64,000 nt of DNA, taken from Aporrectodea caliginosa (taxonomy: Eukaryota > Annelida > Clitellata > Crassiclitellata > Lumbricidae). The notes beneath the pieces are model-generated. The model did no database searches, was not told the DNA's origin, and saw only the letters and a program-made list of their open reading frames with translations. Position 1 is the stretch's first letter, and the number at the start of each line of letters is the position of its first letter. The DNA is taken from positions 2,367,110 through 2,431,109 of the forward strand of contig JACEVL010000062.1 of the NCBI GenBank assembly GCA_020284085.1. The letters are read 5' to 3'. The position numbers were made by a program, and so were the translations under genes. Below are positions 44,480 to 53,337 of this stretch, one piece after another.

Positions 44480-44757
44480 TTCATTTCAGATATTTATATA
44501 GCGCCCCTTCAAGATTTCTACTCAGAGGCCCTCCCGACTACAGCGCGGACACTGAATCGGAGTTTCACGCCGAAGCGCATGAGCAATTGCGAGTGAAGGA
44601 CTTGCCCAGGGTCCATACGCTGCGGCTTGAGGTAGATTCGAACCCGCAACCCTCCGGCTGCAAGGCACCAAACATACCTCTTGAGGTGGATTCGAACCCG
44701 CAACCCTCCGGCTGCAAGGCACCGAACATACCCCTACACCACCGCGCCCCGCATGTA
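44480..44757 (-). mobile_element. Complete tRNA-derived SINE, family B, with duplicated B-box segment
   Basis: On the minus strand: GGGGCGCGGTGGTGTAGGGG (A box), then GGGTTGCGGGTTCGAATCCA (B box) present twice in a 48-bp tandem duplication. Next come the core GCAAGTCCTTCACTCGCAAT and the tail CTTGAAGGGGCGCTATATAA, ending in ATGA repeats. It is the most complete member, and explains the scattered core and tail fragments elsewhere. Confidence 0.85.
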
Positions 44758-44890
44758 TATATATATATGTATGTATATATGAATATGTATGTACATGTAT
44801 GTGTGCATGTATGTATGTATGTATGTATGTATGTATGTATATATGCATGTATGTATGTATGTATATGTGTATATATGTACTATTATGTAG
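44752..44890. repeat. TATG/TATA microsatellite
   Basis: Runs of TATG and TATA units next to the SINE 5' end; no coding value. Confidence 0.9.
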
Positions 44891-44899
44891 TGTGTATGT

Positions 44900-45330
44900 A
44901 AGACGGAGGACCGTTTCGGCCTTCTCTCATTCCTATCCATGCATCTATTACGCATTCAGTTCAAATTCTAAAACTTGAACTCTCCCTCTCTCTACTCGAG
45001 GTAGCTCCTTCATACCTTCAGACCTTATGACTATGTAAGTCGGTCTCTACTCCCTGGTCGCTCGGCCGCCATAGGCCTTCTGGCTGTCCTTCGCATGCGT
45101 GGCGCAAGTACTCAATCCAGAAGCTTAATTTGCACATGTCGACCCCTCTAGTTGGAACCATCTTCCGCATGAATTGCGTCTTGAGCACCTCAGCCTGTCT
45201 ATCCCTGTTTCGGAAACACCTGAAGACTATCTTATTTGTTAGTGACCTAGGTCGGGAGCGCCACTGAATATCTGAGTGGCGCTATATAAATGTTCAATTA
45301 CAATTACAATAACAATTCAATTTATCTGTC
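44900..45330 (+). pseudogene. LINE C-terminal fragment and 3' tail
   Basis: The plus strand reads SSWNHLPHELR, then after a frame change FRKHLKTILF. The tail GGAGCGCCACTGAATATCTG and GTGGCGCTATATAAATG runs into an AATTAC repeat. This ties the shared 'gcgctatataaat' tail of the SINEs to a LINE of CR1/L2 type. Confidence 0.7.
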
Positions 45331-45336
45331 ATTCAA

Positions 45337-45529
45337 TCCATCCATCCATCCATCCATCCATCCATCCATCCATCCATCCATCCATCCATCCATCCATCCA
45401 TCCATCCATCCATCCATCCATCCATCCATCCATCCATCCATCCATCCATCCATCCATCCATCCATCCATCCATCCATCCATCCATCCATCCATCCATCCA
45501 TCCATCCATCCATCCATCCATCCATCCAT
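45337..45529. repeat. CATC tetranucleotide array
   Basis: About 48 units of CATC. Frames of Ile-His-Pro-Ser or Met-Asp-Gly-Trp repeats across it are artefacts. Confidence 0.97.
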
Positions 45530-45559
45530 ATGTATGTTGTCTGCCTGGCTGTGCCTGTG

Positions 45560-45708
45560 TCTGTCTCGATCTCTGTATATCTGTCTGTCTCTGTGTGTCT
45601 GTCTCTGTGTGTCTGTCTGTCTGTCTGTCTCTGTCTGTCTGTCTCTGTCTGTCTGTCTGTGTCTGTCTCCTTGTGTCCGTCTGTCTCTGACTGTCTGTCT
45701 GTCTGTGT
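45560..45708. repeat. CTGT/GTCT-rich microsatellite
   Basis: Imperfect CTGT tetramer run, directly after the CATC array. Confidence 0.9.
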
Positions 45709-45787
45709 CTAATTTTACCCACTGAAGCCACAATTTATCAAGAAATCATGAAAACATGAAATATGTAACAAAACAATTAAACAAATT

Positions 45788-45921
45788 AGCGTGGCATCGG
45801 CGGCGCGCCGAGGAATTATCGGCGGCGGCGGCGGCGGCGCGCCGATCCACAAAAATCGGCGGCGGCGGCGCGCAAAGAAATGTCGGCGGCGGCGGCGGCG
45901 CGGCCGGCGCAGGGCTCTAGT
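45788..45921. mobile_element. CGG-rich palindromic element, copy 2
   Basis: CGGCGGCGCGCCGAGG, a CGG run, another GGCGCGCCGAT, and the right end CGGCGCAGGGCTCTAG. Opposite orientation to 41016-41150. Confidence 0.7.
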
Positions 45922-46097
45922 CGTGTCGAGTAACAACTCAACACACGAGTTGCACATTTGGCGGGAAAATTAGTTAACCATGTAAAAGGTGCTTAAGTTT
46001 GTTTGAATTATCTTCAGCAACAGTAAGCTTCTGCAGAGCGGCCATTCACCAAACTCAGGCTGATAAAAAAAATTAACGCGTAGGCCTATAGGCCTAC

Positions 46098-46236
46098 AAT
46101 GACTCAATAATTCGACCGTCTTGTGGATTTGACTATTGTGTCCTCTTGAACCATTTTCGTCACCGATTAATTGTTGATGCAGTTTGCTTTTATCTTCATG
46201 AGTTTTCTCTGGTTTTTGTGCCGAGTCTGCCGACAT
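46098..46236 (-). CDS. Possible first coding exon, unrecognised
   Basis: ATG at 46236 in AAGATGT, 46 codons of a hydrophilic Lys/Glu/Gln-rich peptide (starts MSADSAQKPEKTHEDKSK), then a possible donor GTAGGC with phase 1. I recognise no family and found no partner exon, so this may be chance. Confidence 0.25.
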
Positions 46237-46417
46237 CTTCTTGTTCGCAGCTATGAGTCATGTACGTAGTGCATGTTGATGGCTTATGAACTAAAATGTT
46301 AACATAGTGTAGTTGTAAAACGTATACTCCGTCAAGTCTCCGTGCTCCATACCTGTAACATACAGCTACACGCACAGACACACAAGTGCGCGCGCGCACA
46401 CACCTACGCGCACCTAC

Positions 46418-46419
46418 AT

Positions 46420-46489
<70 letters not shown>
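46418..46489. repeat. CA dinucleotide microsatellite
   Basis: About 35 CA units. Confidence 0.97.
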
Positions 46490-46492
<3 letters not shown>

Positions 46493-47185
46493 TGCCTCTA
46501 ATGCACATCCGAGAACATAGTCCTCTACATCCGCTCCGAGACCCTGCCTTTAGCCTATAGCTACCATAACAAGTTTTATATCAAAATGTTCGTCAGGATG
46601 AGTAGCCAATCACTAGGGGTTGTTTGAAAACAAACACCGCCCACAATTTAAATTATAACCAATAACATACATTGCATCATATCCGAGAGCGTCGTTCCGA
46701 GAGCGTTCTCGGATTCTGTATGAAAGGCCTAAGTTTCAAAATAAGAAAATTAAAAGCACGCATAGCAACGTACGTGTGTTTGAGGTTCTCGGACGCGCTG
46801 CAGGCAAATTCACACTCCGTAGGCTATAGCCAACTCCGTATAGCCAAGCCGACATCGAAATATTAGCGTAAATAATGTTAATGATAATAATTAAATATTA
46901 TTTAAACCTGCATTTAATCAAGTTTGCCTGAACGAAAAAATCATATTAATAATATAATAACATCAAATAAAAATGATTAGTTAGGCCTATTATTTGTTGA
47001 TGTACAAATCCAATCTAATGACGCTTATATAGCGCAGTTATTCTGGGTCGCATTCCAGTCGGTAAAAACCAGAAGTCGGGCTGCGATTGATAAGCAAACT
47101 TGAAGAAAGTTTAGATCTAAGTGACATTAAAGAATTGGTAAAACGAACCCAGTTCTGGGCAGTAATATTTCCAAACTTTGGCAAA
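46490..47185. other. Non-coding or unrecognised
   Basis: Holds a CCGAGAGCGTCGTTCCGAGA block (46682) related to the repeat at 56659, and TAGGCCTA palindromes at 46982 and just left at 46081-46095. No gene supported. Confidence 0.4.
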
Positions 47186-47354
47186 CTTATAGTATTGGGG
47201 CTGACGGATTTATACAGTATCTGTGGGCATGCTGCGCGGATGCCGGACGGTACCAGCTTTTCTAATGACGACACTAACCCTGACCCTAACCGACACTCAC
47301 AACGCTAGTAAACTTAATCACTAGCCTATATCTGTCAACCCCCGCTACTATAAG
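47186..47354. mobile_element. 169-bp MITE carrying a telomere-like core
   Basis: CTTATAGTATTGGGGCTGAC at the left and the inverse of CTTATAGTAGCGGGGGTTGA at the right. Between them is GACACTAACCCTGACCCTAACCG-like sequence (47268-47295) followed by GACACTCACAACGC. The left end also occurs at 32225. No clear target duplication. Confidence 0.75.
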
Positions 47355-47599
47355 ATTTTTTAATGGATTCTTTGCTCAATGGCAAATTAAGCCAGTGCAG
47401 TGAATGTCTTAGTATTTATACGTTGGTATTTAGTGCTCTTTGTTTCGGCTGTGGCAAGAGAATTCTGAACAATTTGTAGTTCACGAAGATCTCCTTCAGT
47501 AGGCCTAATGCCAATAAGAAGTGAGTTACAACAATCAAAACCTATGTATCAGCTAGCTGGATCGAGAGTTTGGGGCAACATAGATCTGATTTAGGAATA

Positions 47600-47830
47600 T
47601 CTTGCATATAGGCTATGAACATGATGCAACGTTGTGCCTTTCAGTGGTAGGGCTGACCAGTGACCACGTGGAATAATCTTCCTTCAGATCTGCGTGTTCT
47701 TTTCGCTAGAAACTCTGCATACAAATTTTACAAGAATCTGAAAACTCCTCTCTATCGTTGTAGTTTGACTGGGAGCGCCACTGATTAGGTTATCTTGGAG
47801 GGCGTTATATAAGTCCTCTGTATGAATATT
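47600..47830 (+). pseudogene. LINE C-terminal fragment with shared tail
   Basis: The plus strand reads WNNLPSDLR, then FYKNLKTPLYRC. It is followed by GGGAGCGCCACTGATTAGG and GGCGTTATATAAGTCCT. Same family as 44900-45330. Confidence 0.7.
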
Positions 47831-48184
47831 TTAAAACGACATTATTCAACTGGTTTAGGTTTGGAGAGCCACTGATGAGTTCTTTCTTGAAATTGCTCTT
47901 TATAAATGTCAGATACAATTACAGACATCACACCTAAATGGTGTGCATGTACTAGGCATATGTGATAAAAATCAACACACAGCAAAACAATGCATCAATA
48001 AAATGAATTTTAATTGCCACAGATATCACATAACATAAAGTCAGCATTTGGAAACAGTACTGTAATTGAGGTCTAAAACATTAATGCATGGAACTGTAGA
48101 GAAAAGTAACCATTTATTAATTACACATCAAAATCAACACTAGTAGCCATAAGAGGTTTAACAACATTTGAGTTTTCAAAGTAA

Positions 48185-49445
48185 AGAGAAATTAAGAAAG
48201 GTCTAAAGAGGTTACATAAGAGAGACTTGAACTTCCTTGATACAAAAATGTGATGTAATAATTATATTCCCAAAATTATTTATAATGGGCTCACTGCATC
48301 ATTCCGAGTGCCACTTTGGCACTCAGATTGATGCAGTGTGTACAAGGCAGGCTCTCGGATCAGATGTAATGCACGCACACACACACACACACGCACACAC
48401 ATATATAATGGGCTCACTGCATCAATTCCGAGTGCCACCTTGGCACTCAGATTGATGCAGTGTGTACAAGGCAGGCTCTCGGATCAGATGTAATGCACGC
48501 ACACACACACGCACACACACACCAGTGAAATTACTGCAACAAAATTATTTATAATGGGCTCACTGCATCATTCCGAGTGCCACCTTGGCACTCAGATTGA
48601 TGCAGTGTGTACAAGGCAGGCTCTCGGATCAGATGTAATGCACGCACACACACATACACACACACCAGTGAAATTACTGCAACAAACAGGTCTGAAACCA
48701 CACGCCAAAGTGCATACATACATGTTCTTTACAATTACAATAATGCATAAATTTAACTGCAATTGTAACTTGACATTAGACAACTTGCAAACTGATTTTT
48801 TTAAAAACTACAATACCAGTTGATCTCTGGATCTGCATGATACACAGGAAAATCCAACTAGTAAAATTACTCAAAACAAACAGCTCTGAAACTACACGCT
48901 AAGGCGCAAACATGTTCTTTACAATAATGCAGAAATTCTTTACAATAACGCAGAAATGTATATTTATAAGTGGCAGAGAAGTAGAGTGAACTGCTCTGAA
49001 GCCACATAATAGTACAGAATTTTCAGCAACAATTTTATTATCATAAGAGAATGATTTTCCAAACTAAGAAGAAATTAAGAAAGGTCTAAATCAATGGTGC
49101 ATTACTGCTAGAGGCGCTCTATAAATGCCCAGATACAATACAATACAAAAGAGATTACACAAGAAAGACTTGAACCTTGAAACAAAAAATGATGTAATGT
49201 ATGATTCATTTCCAAAATTATTTATAATGGGCTCACTGCATCATTCCGAGTGCCACTTTGGCACTCAGATTGATGCAGTGTGTACAAGGCCAGGATCTCA
49301 GACCAGGTGTAATGCACGCACGCACACACACACAAAGCATTGAAATTACTTCAACAAACAGGTCTGAAACTTTGGCACTCAGAATGATGCTGTGTGTACA
49401 AGGATAAGCTCTCGGATCAGATGTAATGCATGCATAGACACACAT
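48185..49445. repeat. Array of foldback/(CA)n units with a surrounding duplication
   Basis: Units start TATAATGGGCTCACTGCATC at 48281, 48404, 48550 and 49223, with a partial at 49371. Each contains a long hairpin (CTGCATCA...CGAGTGCCA, then TGGCACTCAGATTGATGCAG), then GATCAGATGTAATGCACG and a CA run. The flank before units 1 and 4 (AAGAAAGGTCTAAA...CCAAAATTATT) is also duplicated, as is the CCAGTGAAATTACTGCAACA spacer. A diverged relative is at 56659. Non-coding. Confidence 0.85.
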
Positions 49446-49719
49446 AGACCTTCACAAATGTAGTGGAAGATTACAATAATTATTATAATCTTGGAACTGA
49501 CTTTAAGAATTAATCATAGAAACCAACTAAGAAACCTAAATGTAATTTATGCAAACTGTAGACACAAGTTTTGACATACATGTATTCAGTGAGGTCTTTC
49601 TGGTAACGCATTAATTAGACAACGGCCAGGCTGAAAGGTCAGTAATTACCCTGTGGTATTATAGCTATTGCTCACTAAAGAACATCACACAGAGCAGTTT
49701 GTAGAACATTTGTGGTGTA

Positions 49720-49890
49720 ACGATATTTACACTATATATGCCATTAAACATGTTTAACTAGCAACAACAATTATATTATAACTAGCTGAATACACTCACA
49801 GTAATTGCTGCAAATAATTGTGCATAAATTTAAATGTTAGTTCTTAATTTACAAACTTAAAATATTCCTACATCTTAATACATCATGTTT
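49720..49890. repeat. Segmental duplicate, copy 1 (partner 52800-52990)
   Basis: GCAACAACAATTATATTATAACTAGC, given here as GCAACAACAATTATATTATA, then CACTCACAGTAA and TACAAACTTAAAATA blocks recur in the same order at 52800-52990. It belongs to a larger decayed tandem duplication that also copied zinc-finger gene parts. Confidence 0.7.
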
Positions 49891-49999
49891 TTATACACAG
49901 ATAAAGTAATTCTCTGAACTTCTCCACCTGTTTAACCCACCTAGAAAATGAATAAGTGGGTATGGTATGGCTGCTCAAAATGACAGCACAATCTCAGAA

Positions 50000-50525
50000 T
50001 TTGGAAAGCGTCGGTACATCAAAGAACGTAAGAGGCTGCCCCAAAATTGTCAGCAGGAAATAAGATTCAGTTTGCGAGAACTTGGATGATTTTTAATCAA
50101 AGTTCGTACCATTGACCATGAAATTCAGAACCTCAGTGAATGCATTCACGTGGAAAATTTTGAGGCTGTATGTGATGCAGTGAAGACTCTTTCTGGACAT
50201 GATAGTCGAACTGGCACATACAAGGTTCCATCATTAGCGCTGCATCTGGGCCAGTCACTGACAAAATGTGCCCAGAATCTTCGTGGAAAGGCTGTACGAG
50301 AAGGGTGCAGTTATTTCAAGAAGCAGTGAGATGACTTTCTAGACATTGCCAAAGAAGACTGGAAATTGCAAGTGTCAACACAAGCTAGACAAACTATTGA
50401 TGAACGAAAATGGAATAATCCAAAGAAACTACCCTTAGCTAGTGATCTTAAACTACTTAACACATATCTAATCAGCAAAGTTGCTGAAACAGAAAACAAT
50501 ACTAATAACAAATCAACTATAACAT
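50000..50525 (+). pseudogene. Degraded coding sequence of an uncharacterised family
   Basis: One plus-strand frame of about 175 codons has only two stops (both TGA, at 50090-50092 and 50327-50329). Segments: FGKRRYIKERKRLPQNCQQE, then IRFSLREL; NLSECIHVENFEAVCDAVKT; PSLALHLGQSLTKCAQNLRG; RQTIDERKWNNPKKLPLASD; and LKLLNTYLISKVAE. It is basic, helical-looking and soluble, without a known motif that I can name. It resembles a segment I have seen in multi-copy uncharacterised proteins of marine invertebrates and fish, but I cannot give a family name. Both stops could each be a single CGA/GGA/CAG-to-TGA step, suggesting recent decay. Confidence 0.6.
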
Positions 50526-50538
50526 AAAAATGGTCTTC

Positions 50539-50892
50539 TTACACATAATAATGCCCTCTCTGTGTGAACTCACCCTGACAATCACCCACAGATGACCTGT
50601 GCCAAACAAAGGACATGACCAGATAATGGTATGGTCCAGGAGTCCTTCTTGAAGGAATTGCAACGGATGGGTTGAACGGATCGTTATTGCTCTCTGCCTC
50701 TGTAATCAAAGTGGAAGCATGGCTGGCATTTCTCAGTTCAAAGGGATTGCCATAGCAAAGATGTGATGACTTGACTGTGGTCAAGGATCAGGCATGGTTC
50801 TTTTTCATCCGGTAGTGTATCCTGAAGGAATGACTACGTTGTTTGCCGCTGGTAGAGTTCAGGGAAGACAGCAAAGCAGCAAATAACCTGGA
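50539..50892 (-). pseudogene. Decayed copy of zinc-finger gene exon 2
   Basis: On the minus strand: ELYQRQTT, a stop, ..., DHSQVITS, aligning with GFYQLQTTES and DQHAVKSS of the exon at 55145-55278. A longer spacer lies in between. In this alignment the frame is broken; an 81-codon open frame in another phase (MTTVKSSHLCYGNP...) covers the same bases. Confidence 0.55.
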
Positions 50893-52268
50893 AAAATAAA
50901 CACAATTGCTTTTCATGTGCCAGTAAGCTGTTACTATTTACTATAGTAATAGGCTAATAATTAAAAGTAGCAATGAAATTCAACATTCACGAACAGACTA
51001 TTAATAATGGCAAAATAATGTATAGAGCCCTTGCGGCCACGTTCTTCTCTAATCTCAAGACTGTTCTCTAGGGTGGTTGCATCTCTAATGAAAAATTTTC
51101 AACTTCAGTTGTTTACTTTCGCCAACCCGGCATTCCGTGCCAATTGGTTTAGAAGTAATGTAGCCCAAAAATTATCAGGATTGAACAATATCTAGGACTG
51201 CCACAACGTCTTTGAAATTTTGACTTTTACAGATAATTTTCGTCATTTCGAGTATAAGTATTTGATTCGCATTTTTGGACCTATGTTTAGTTTTCAACAG
51301 AAAAGCTGGATGATTTTACTTAAGCACAACTTAAAAATAATTTCTACAATGTTTATGTTCTCATTGATTGTTTATTATTAATTTTTATTGGCATTTTAGT
51401 GGTATTTGATCCGTGAGTTCCTGACACCGATAACCACAAATCTATTCGAACAAGCATACACAAAAGGGTGGAGTGGAAAATAAGCGAAAATTAGAAATTC
51501 GAAAAGTAATAGCAACCAAAAGTTGCCTAATGGCATGGATCAAGCACTGTTCAAAATTTAAAAAAAATATTAATGTCTTCCGCCCCCACCAGAGGGCCAA
51601 AGTTACGAGACAAAGCGTTTTTCGAGAAAATTGTAGGTTTTCTTGTAAAATATTCTAATTGAAAACTAATTAACTGCCATTCAATATACCGCTAGAAAGA
51701 GCTCTTAAAACTGAATAAAATGATGTGTTAATTTTCAGAATATGCCCATATTTGTAGAAGTTATTAACTTTTTACCATTTCCTCAATAATAATAATAACT
51801 CTAATAAATAATTTTAATCACTAATCAGTGTAATCACTAGTAACCAGGCATGCAATAAATGTAATTGTGCTGTAATCTGGACCTACTACAGGCAGTTGAA
51901 TTTATTCCTGGTTTAAGTGTTCACTTTTCATTTTTGATTACAACTATTATGCTTACTGTTCGAGTGCTCCTATATTTGATAAAGGGTGAAACTTTGATGG
52001 TGTTGTGGCAGTCCTAAATATTAAAATTTTTTCATACAACTTTTTGTGTGATGTTTCTGGATGGAATGGAACCAAATGGAACCTTGGCGAACATTAGTTT
52101 CACACTTTTATTTTTAAGAACCACCCTACTGTTCTCTTTAGCAGAGGTTGGGTTGGAAGTGCTACTGAGTAGATTAGCTTGAAGGGATGCTATATAAATC
52201 TCTGAAAGAATGAATGAAAATAACACTAAAACCAAAAAAACTATAACATAATAATGGTCTTCTTACAC

Positions 52269-52301
<33 letters not shown>

Positions 52302-52440
52302 TGAAGTTAGGCCTTCTCAATATTACACAACCCCAAGCATGTAGGCCTACTTCACCAACTCCTACCTCCACTCCGACCCCTCTCCTCTTACCAATTAAGA
52401 CCTAGAGAACAGAACCATATTCTTCCACCCATAATAATAA

Positions 52441-52503
<63 letters not shown>

Positions 52504-52654
52504 TAAAGGCCTACATGACTAAATGACAGAACATTGATCAACTTGGTGTCAACAGCCAGTCTGCCACCATCAAAGAGCACAAACTGTGCTGATTTGTGCA
52601 TGTTGCATGTGCTTCAATCACTGGCAGAAAAGTTATGTTCACTCACCATTATTA
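50893..52654. other. Non-coding, with microsatellites and retroposon tails
   Basis: Contains ATA microsatellites (52262-52303, 52431-52503), a LINE/SINE tail near 52157-52215 (TTGAAGGGATGCTATATAAA), and ACTATAACATAATAATGGTC, then TTCTTACACATAATAAT (52232-52275), duplicated from 50515-50556. No gene recognised. Confidence 0.5.
52262..52503. repeat. Two ATA/AAT microsatellite runs
   Basis: 52262-52303 and 52431-52503, separated by ~125 bp of unique sequence. Confidence 0.9.
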
Positions 52655-52760
52655 TTATTATTAAGGAGTTTTTATATAGCGCCCCTTCAAGGTAATCTAC
52701 TCAGAAGCGCTCCCAGTCCAACCACGGCTAAACAAGACAGTCTTGAGGTTTACAAAGAAC
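52655..52760 (-). mobile_element. SINE-like element, near-identical to 8366
   Basis: TTTATATAGCGCCCCTTCAA, GGTAATCTACTCAGAAGCGC, TCCCAGTCCAACCACGGCTA and CAGTCTTGAGGTTTACAAAG are all shared with 8366-8470. The near-identity between loci 44 kb apart suggests recent activity. Confidence 0.75.
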
Positions 52761-52799
52761 CATGACCATTTGGTATAATTATTGTAGTATAGTTACACC

Positions 52800-52990
52800 A
52801 TAATTGATGGTGTAACTATATAGACACTATCAGTAATTATAGTTACACATAAAACATGCTTAAAGAAGCAACAACAATTATATTATAACTAGCCCAGCCA
52901 CTCACAGTAACTGCTGCTAATTATGCTTAACTTGCTAAATGTTATTTCTTAATTAACAAACTTAAAATAAGCCTACATATTAATATGGTA
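52800..52990. repeat. Segmental duplicate, copy 2 (partner 49720-49890)
   Basis: See 49720-49890; same block order, roughly 75% identity by eye. Confidence 0.7.
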
Positions 52991-53154
52991 CATCATGAAT
53001 AAAAGCTAACAGTTATTCAACCTATACTCTTCCCATCCTTTCTTCATAACTAGCTCATTCTGATTCCATTTCTCTCTCCCTTCCTTCCTACATCAAATAA
53101 ATAGTATTAACAATGACAGTAATTAACAGTACAGTACAACTGCATTTGATATTG

Positions 53155-53330
53155 CCCTCCTTCCAAAGTTCAGAAGTCCACACATGACAATATGACAGAA
53201 CATCTATGGCACTGAGCAACTGTGAGGGAAGGACTTGTTCAAGGTCCCTACACAGTAACTGCCTTGGACGAGGCTTGAACTCGTACTCTCCGCGCTACTG
53301 GTCGAGCGCTCTAATTGAGATTAAGAAGGC
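53155..53330. mobile_element. SINE core and head fragment
   Basis: CTGAGCAACTGTGAGGGAAG, GGACTTGTTCAAGGTCCCTA and CTTGAACTCGTACTCTCCGC, then GCTACTGGTCGAGCGC. Homologous to 30325-30475. Confidence 0.55.
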
Positions 53331-53337
53331 CTCCTAC

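Noticed and set aside
45276..45733. Open frames with Ile-His-Pro-Ser or Asp-Gly-Trp-Met repeats
   Set aside because: Translations of a CATC array and the adjoining CTGT repeat.
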